Shown here: one piece after another, positions 61,201 through 64,000 of the stretch | How positions within the stretch are numbered: the first letter of the stretch is position 1 | Layout: every line of letters starts with the position of its first letter | NCBI GenBank assembly: GCA_041687255.1 | Contig: JAWLCL010000017.1 | Location: 46,950 to 110,949 of the forward strand | Direction: 5' to 3' | From: Mariniphaga sp041687255 | Lineage (GTDB): Bacteria; Bacteroidota; Bacteroidia; Bacteroidales; Prolixibacteraceae | DNA: 64,000 nucleotides | Translations under genes and position numbers: made by a program | Notes under the pieces: model-generated | What the model was told of the DNA's origin: nothing | Databases searched by the model: none | Seen by the model: the letters and a program-made list of their open reading frames with translations, nothing else

Positions 61201-61824
61201 TTATTCATCATCAGTTCCCATAAATGCTGGCATATTTAAATCAGCCTGACTGTTTACTCCTTCTTTTATGATTACCTTTTTTATGGTTAAGAAGAATATT
61301 TTCATGTCCAGCAAGAGGGATATATTTTCAACATACCAAATATCAAGATTAAATTTTTTATTCCATGTTATTGCATTTCTGCCCATTACCTGAGCCCATC
61401 CTGTAATCCCGGGCTTTACATCATGCCGTTTTTTCTGTCGGTCATTGTAAAGAGGAAGATATTGAACCAGTAACGGCCTGGGACCAATAAGACTCATATC
61501 TCCTTTAAGTACGTTCAATAACTGTGGTATCTCATCCAAAGAATATTTTCTTATAACAGCACCTGTTTTTGTGACTCTTTGATCAAAAGGTAACAGATTA
61601 CCATGTTCATCTTTCTTATCGTTCATGGTTTTAAATTTGATGATGCTGAATAGTTTTTCATTTTTACCGGGACGTTTTTGGAAAAAAAATGGTCTTCCAT
61701 TGTTCGAAAAAAATAAAACAATATAAACTGCAATAAATACAGGGGATAGGATTAGCAATCCCAATAATGAAAACGTTACATCCATTATTCTTTTTATTAC
61801 TTTCTCATAAAATTTCATTCTCAT
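61201..61824 (-). CDS. Undecaprenyl-phosphate sugar phosphotransferase (PglC/WcaJ C-terminal type)
   Basis: This 207-residue protein has one N-terminal hydrophobic segment (about 15-38: VTFSLLGLLILSPVFIAVYIVLFF) and the bacterial sugar-transferase domain: PFFFQKRPGKNEKLFSIIKFKTM, RKYSLDEIPQLLNVLKGDMSLIGPRPLL and KPGITGWAQVMGRN. The size fits monotopic PglC-type enzymes. It transfers a sugar 1-phosphate from a UDP-sugar to undecaprenyl phosphate and so starts repeat-unit assembly at the inner membrane. It is in the same direction as its neighbours, with 155-270 bp gaps. Confidence 0.94.
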   Translation of the reverse strand: MRMKFYEKVIKRIMDVTFSLLGLLILSPVFIAVYIVLFFSNNGRPFFFQKRPGKNEKLFSIIKFKTMNDKKDEHGNLLPFDQRVTKTGAVIRKYSLDEIPQLLNVLKGDMSLIGPRPLLVQYLPLYNDRQKKRHDVKPGITGWAQVMGRNAITWNKKFNLDIWYVENISLLLDMKIFFLTIKKVIIKEGVNSQADLNMPAFMGTDDE

Positions 61825-62097
61825 TTCCTGATGCTTCTAATTGTTGTTCTGTTTTGACCAGCTGTTTTTTGTTTTTGCTATATAAGCCATATCATTTTCA
61901 TTATAGCGAAAATCAACATGAATGTTGGTAAATGAGACCAATCTGTTATAATCTTATTGTCAGGCCACAAAAAAGAAGGATAAATATTGTGTGAAATAAG
62001 ATATTTTCTAAATGAACTCCATAAGCTTTCATCTTAAAATAACAGGTTTTTATTCTTTGAGGTACTTAGAGCTAAAAAGGTAGGGTTAAAAAAACTT

Positions 62098-63234
62098 TTA
62101 GCTAAACACCTTATCAAGGGCTGAAAATATCCGGTCAAAATCCTTTTCTGTCAGGTTTGAGCCGGAGGGAAGGCAGAGGCCATTGTTAAATATTTTCTCC
62201 GAACAACCATTCCCGTAGTATGGAGCTTTTGAATATACCGGCTGGAGATGCATAGGTTTCCATAGTGGTCGCGACTCAATATTTTCATCCTGAAGTGCCA
62301 GCCGGATTGTTTCACGCGTAATATCTTTATTTTTTAATGGGTCGACGATTATACTGGTGAGCCACCGGTTGGAAAAAGCCTCTGCGGGTTCTGGTTGAAA
62401 ATCAATCTGAAAATCAATAAAGGAATTAAAGTAATTCCGGTAACATTCAAAATTGGCACGGCGGGCAGCTATGCGTTCTTCAAGCACCGACATCTGGCCG
62501 CGGCCAATACCGGCAATTACATTGCTCATGCGGTAATTATACCCAATTTCAGAATGTTCATAGTGTGGTGCGTTGTCACGTGCCTGTGTGGCGAGGAACT
62601 TAGATCGTTCTATCTGGTATTCATTATTTGAAATTAATGCGCCTCCCCCGGAAGTTGTGATTATTTTATTCCCGTTAAAGGAAAACACTCCCAAAATTCC
62701 AAATGTCCCCAATGCTTTATTTTTAAATGTACTTCCCAAAGCTTCCGCGGCATCTTCAATTATCGGGATTTTATATCGATCCGCAATTTCCAGAATTACA
62801 TCCATTTTGGCCGGCATTCCATACAAATGAACTGGAATAATGGCTTTAGGAATTTTCCCTTTTGAAATTCTGTCTTTTATCGCTTCCTCCAGTAATTCGG
62901 GATCCATGTTCCATGTATCCGGTTCACTGTCGATTAATACAGGAGTTGCTCCCAGATAAATAATTGGATTCACACTGGCCGAAAAGGTAAATGAAGAAAC
63001 AATAACTTCATCCCCCGGTTTTACATCAAGCATTATTAAAGCCAGATGAATAGCCGCAGTGCCTGAGCTAAGAACAGATGCTGCTTTTACTCCGGTGTAA
63101 TTTGCCAGGTCTTTTTCAAATCCAGTCACATTCGGCCCCAACGGGGCAATCCAGTTGGTATCGAATGCTTCGTGAATGTACTTCAGTTCGTTATCTCCCA
63201 TATGGGGGGAGGAGAGCCAGATTTTATTATGCAT
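62098..63234 (-). CDS. DegT/DnrJ/EryC1 family nucleotide-sugar aminotransferase
   Basis: This 378-residue protein begins KIWLSSPHMGDNELKYIHEAFDTNWIAPLGPNV. It has SSGTAAIHLAL (PLP phosphate site), PIIEDAAEALGSTF and the Schiff-base lysine in FSFNGNKIITTSGGGAL. The family transfers an amino group to 4-keto (or 3-keto) nucleotide sugars using PLP. The closest pattern is the PglE/LegC type, which fits the 4,6-dehydratase in the same locus and points to a 4-amino-4,6-dideoxy sugar (inference). Confidence 0.93.
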   Translation of the reverse strand: MHNKIWLSSPHMGDNELKYIHEAFDTNWIAPLGPNVTGFEKDLANYTGVKAASVLSSGTAAIHLALIMLDVKPGDEVIVSSFTFSASVNPIIYLGATPVLIDSEPDTWNMDPELLEEAIKDRISKGKIPKAIIPVHLYGMPAKMDVILEIADRYKIPIIEDAAEALGSTFKNKALGTFGILGVFSFNGNKIITTSGGGALISNNEYQIERSKFLATQARDNAPHYEHSEIGYNYRMSNVIAGIGRGQMSVLEERIAARRANFECYRNYFNSFIDFQIDFQPEPAEAFSNRWLTSIIVDPLKNKDITRETIRLALQDENIESRPLWKPMHLQPVYSKAPYYGNGCSEKIFNNGLCLPSGSNLTEKDFDRIFSALDKVFS

Positions 63235-63391
63235 GAGTAAAATTATTTAAAAAAAAAGGATTGCTTTGTCATGCCTCCTGCCAGTGTATCAAACTTATAC
63301 CTGCGTATTTGTTTAAAACTTTATGCTGCACCAGGAATAATATGGGGTAATTTAACCTACAGTACAGGTTACTAATGTTCCGCAAAATATT

Positions 63392-64000
63392 TTACTTAAA
63401 ATTTTCAGAATCATCGCTATCCATAACCTTTTGCAGAATATTGCCAACCTTTTCAACAGCAGGTGATAAAAACATTTCAGAATGATTTCCAGTTATCAAA
63501 TGCTTACGAATCCCACCTAAGGCTATTTTTTTCCAGCCCAAATAGTTATAGTCATGTGCAAAATAAATATTTTCAGTTGACCTAAATAAATCTACTTTTA
63601 TGTCCTGCGGAATTATGTTATAACGGGAAAATGCCAATCCATGTATTTCATCAATTTTTGGTGAGCGGTTAAATTGCATTTGATACTGTTTTTCTTTTCC
63701 GTATTTTAACCTTAAAACCAAACCAGAAAATTTGAGCTTAAGCAAGCCATACCTTCGCTTAAAATTCTTTACGCTACTGAACATGTTAAAAGCCATATAA
63801 ATTAGTTGACTTATTTTGTAAAGTGTTAAGACTATTTTTTTTACAAATGGGTTAGTATAATAAAAATGAGGGTAAACATAACTATCAAAAAGTGCAAGAA
63901 TTTTTACTTTCTTTCCTTCGGCCTTCAGTTGCTTTGCCATTTCAAAAGCAATAATACCTCCAAAAGAAAACCCTCCCAAGGCATAAGGACCTTCCGGATT
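63392..64000 (-). CDS. Thioesterase domain, C-terminal part of a larger (NRPS-like?) protein; open at right edge
   Basis: The frame stays open to the window end, reading NPEGPYALGGFSFGGIIAFEMAKQL, so the apparent start at 63979 is not real. The G-x-S-x-G nucleophile is GFSFGG. An Asp candidate lies in ALFDSYVYPHF and the catalytic His in LITGNHSEMF. This is the alpha/beta-hydrolase thioesterase domain found at the end of nonribosomal peptide and polyketide synthases, and as stand-alone type II enzymes. The upstream domains lie outside the window. It is in the same direction as the capsule genes and may acylate or amino-acylate the polysaccharide, or belong to a neighbouring biosynthetic cluster. 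Confidence 0.82.
   Translation of the reverse strand, partial: NPEGPYALGGFSFGGIIAFEMAKQLKAEGKKVKILALFDSYVYPHFYYTNPFVKKIVLTLYKISQLIYMAFNMFSSVKNFKRRYGLLKLKFSGLVLRLKYGKEKQYQMQFNRSPKIDEIHGLAFSRYNIIPQDIKVDLFRSTENIYFAHDYNYLGWKKIALGGIRKHLITGNHSEMFLSPAVEKVGNILQKVMDSDDSENFK

Noticed and set aside
1..64000. tRNA or rRNA genes
   Set aside because: No T-arm GGTTCGA-type context with a flanking acceptor stem and no rRNA-like sequence was noticed on reading; a covariance-model search was not possible.

Overview
The window reads as a chromosomal segment of a Bacteroidota bacterium, probably order Marinilabiliales/Bacteroidales (the lineage is inferred). Supporting signs are many -7 boxes of the form TAnnTTTG, absence of strong Shine-Dalgarno sites, a TonB-dependent receptor paired with a DUF4249 lipoprotein, DUF5916 and DUF2490 proteins, BlaI/M56 sensors carrying TonB domains, a fused E1 alpha-beta 2-oxoacid dehydrogenase, and a second, divergent EF-G. 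No rRNA, tRNA or CRISPR array was seen.

Left part (1-18.3 kb): the start of kdsA runs off the left edge. It is followed by a GH78 alpha-L-rhamnosidase and a regulatory cluster of two TonB-domain proteins, a BlaI-type repressor and an M56 (BlaR1-like) membrane peptidase that itself ends in a TonB domain. Seven exact copies of AACTA-N6-TAGTT lie in front of these genes and look like the BlaI operators. The cluster contains a decayed tandem duplication. Next come a TPR protein, a CBM9-like/DUF5916 operon, a membrane-bound LuxR-type regulator, a membrane protein, a large HExxH/propeller/barrel protein and a metallophosphoesterase.

Middle (18.3-46.4 kb): a 1.2-kb gene-poor stretch holds decayed copies of a small-ORF-like repeat. 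Housekeeping genes follow: an XRE regulator, pyrK-pyrD, the E2 and fused E1 of a 2-oxoacid dehydrogenase, a flavodoxin, pyrG-yidC, ribH, a TPR protein, recF-DUF721, a serine hydrolase, an EF-G2 paralogue lacking the catalytic His, a TonB-dependent receptor with DUF4249 partner, and an M13 peptidase. A nested inverted-repeat element of about 860 bp lies next to the EF-G2 gene.

Accessory part (46.4-64 kb): a repeat-rich zone holds a HEPN-MNT toxin-antitoxin pair, an MBL-fold hydrolase and a serine hydrolase, separated by palindromic and composite repeats. Next is a compact module that resembles a peptide-modification system: an HprK-like kinase with a PqqD/RRE-like N-terminus, an overlapping NTP_transf_5 nucleotidyltransferase and, across a decayed IS4 element, a small secreted-peptide gene with one in-frame stop codon. 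The right end is a capsule/exopolysaccharide locus, read leftward: thioesterase (partial), aminotransferase, sugar phosphotransferase, Wza-like export lipoprotein, Wzc-like tyrosine kinase and FlaA1/CapD-type nucleotide-sugar dehydratase.
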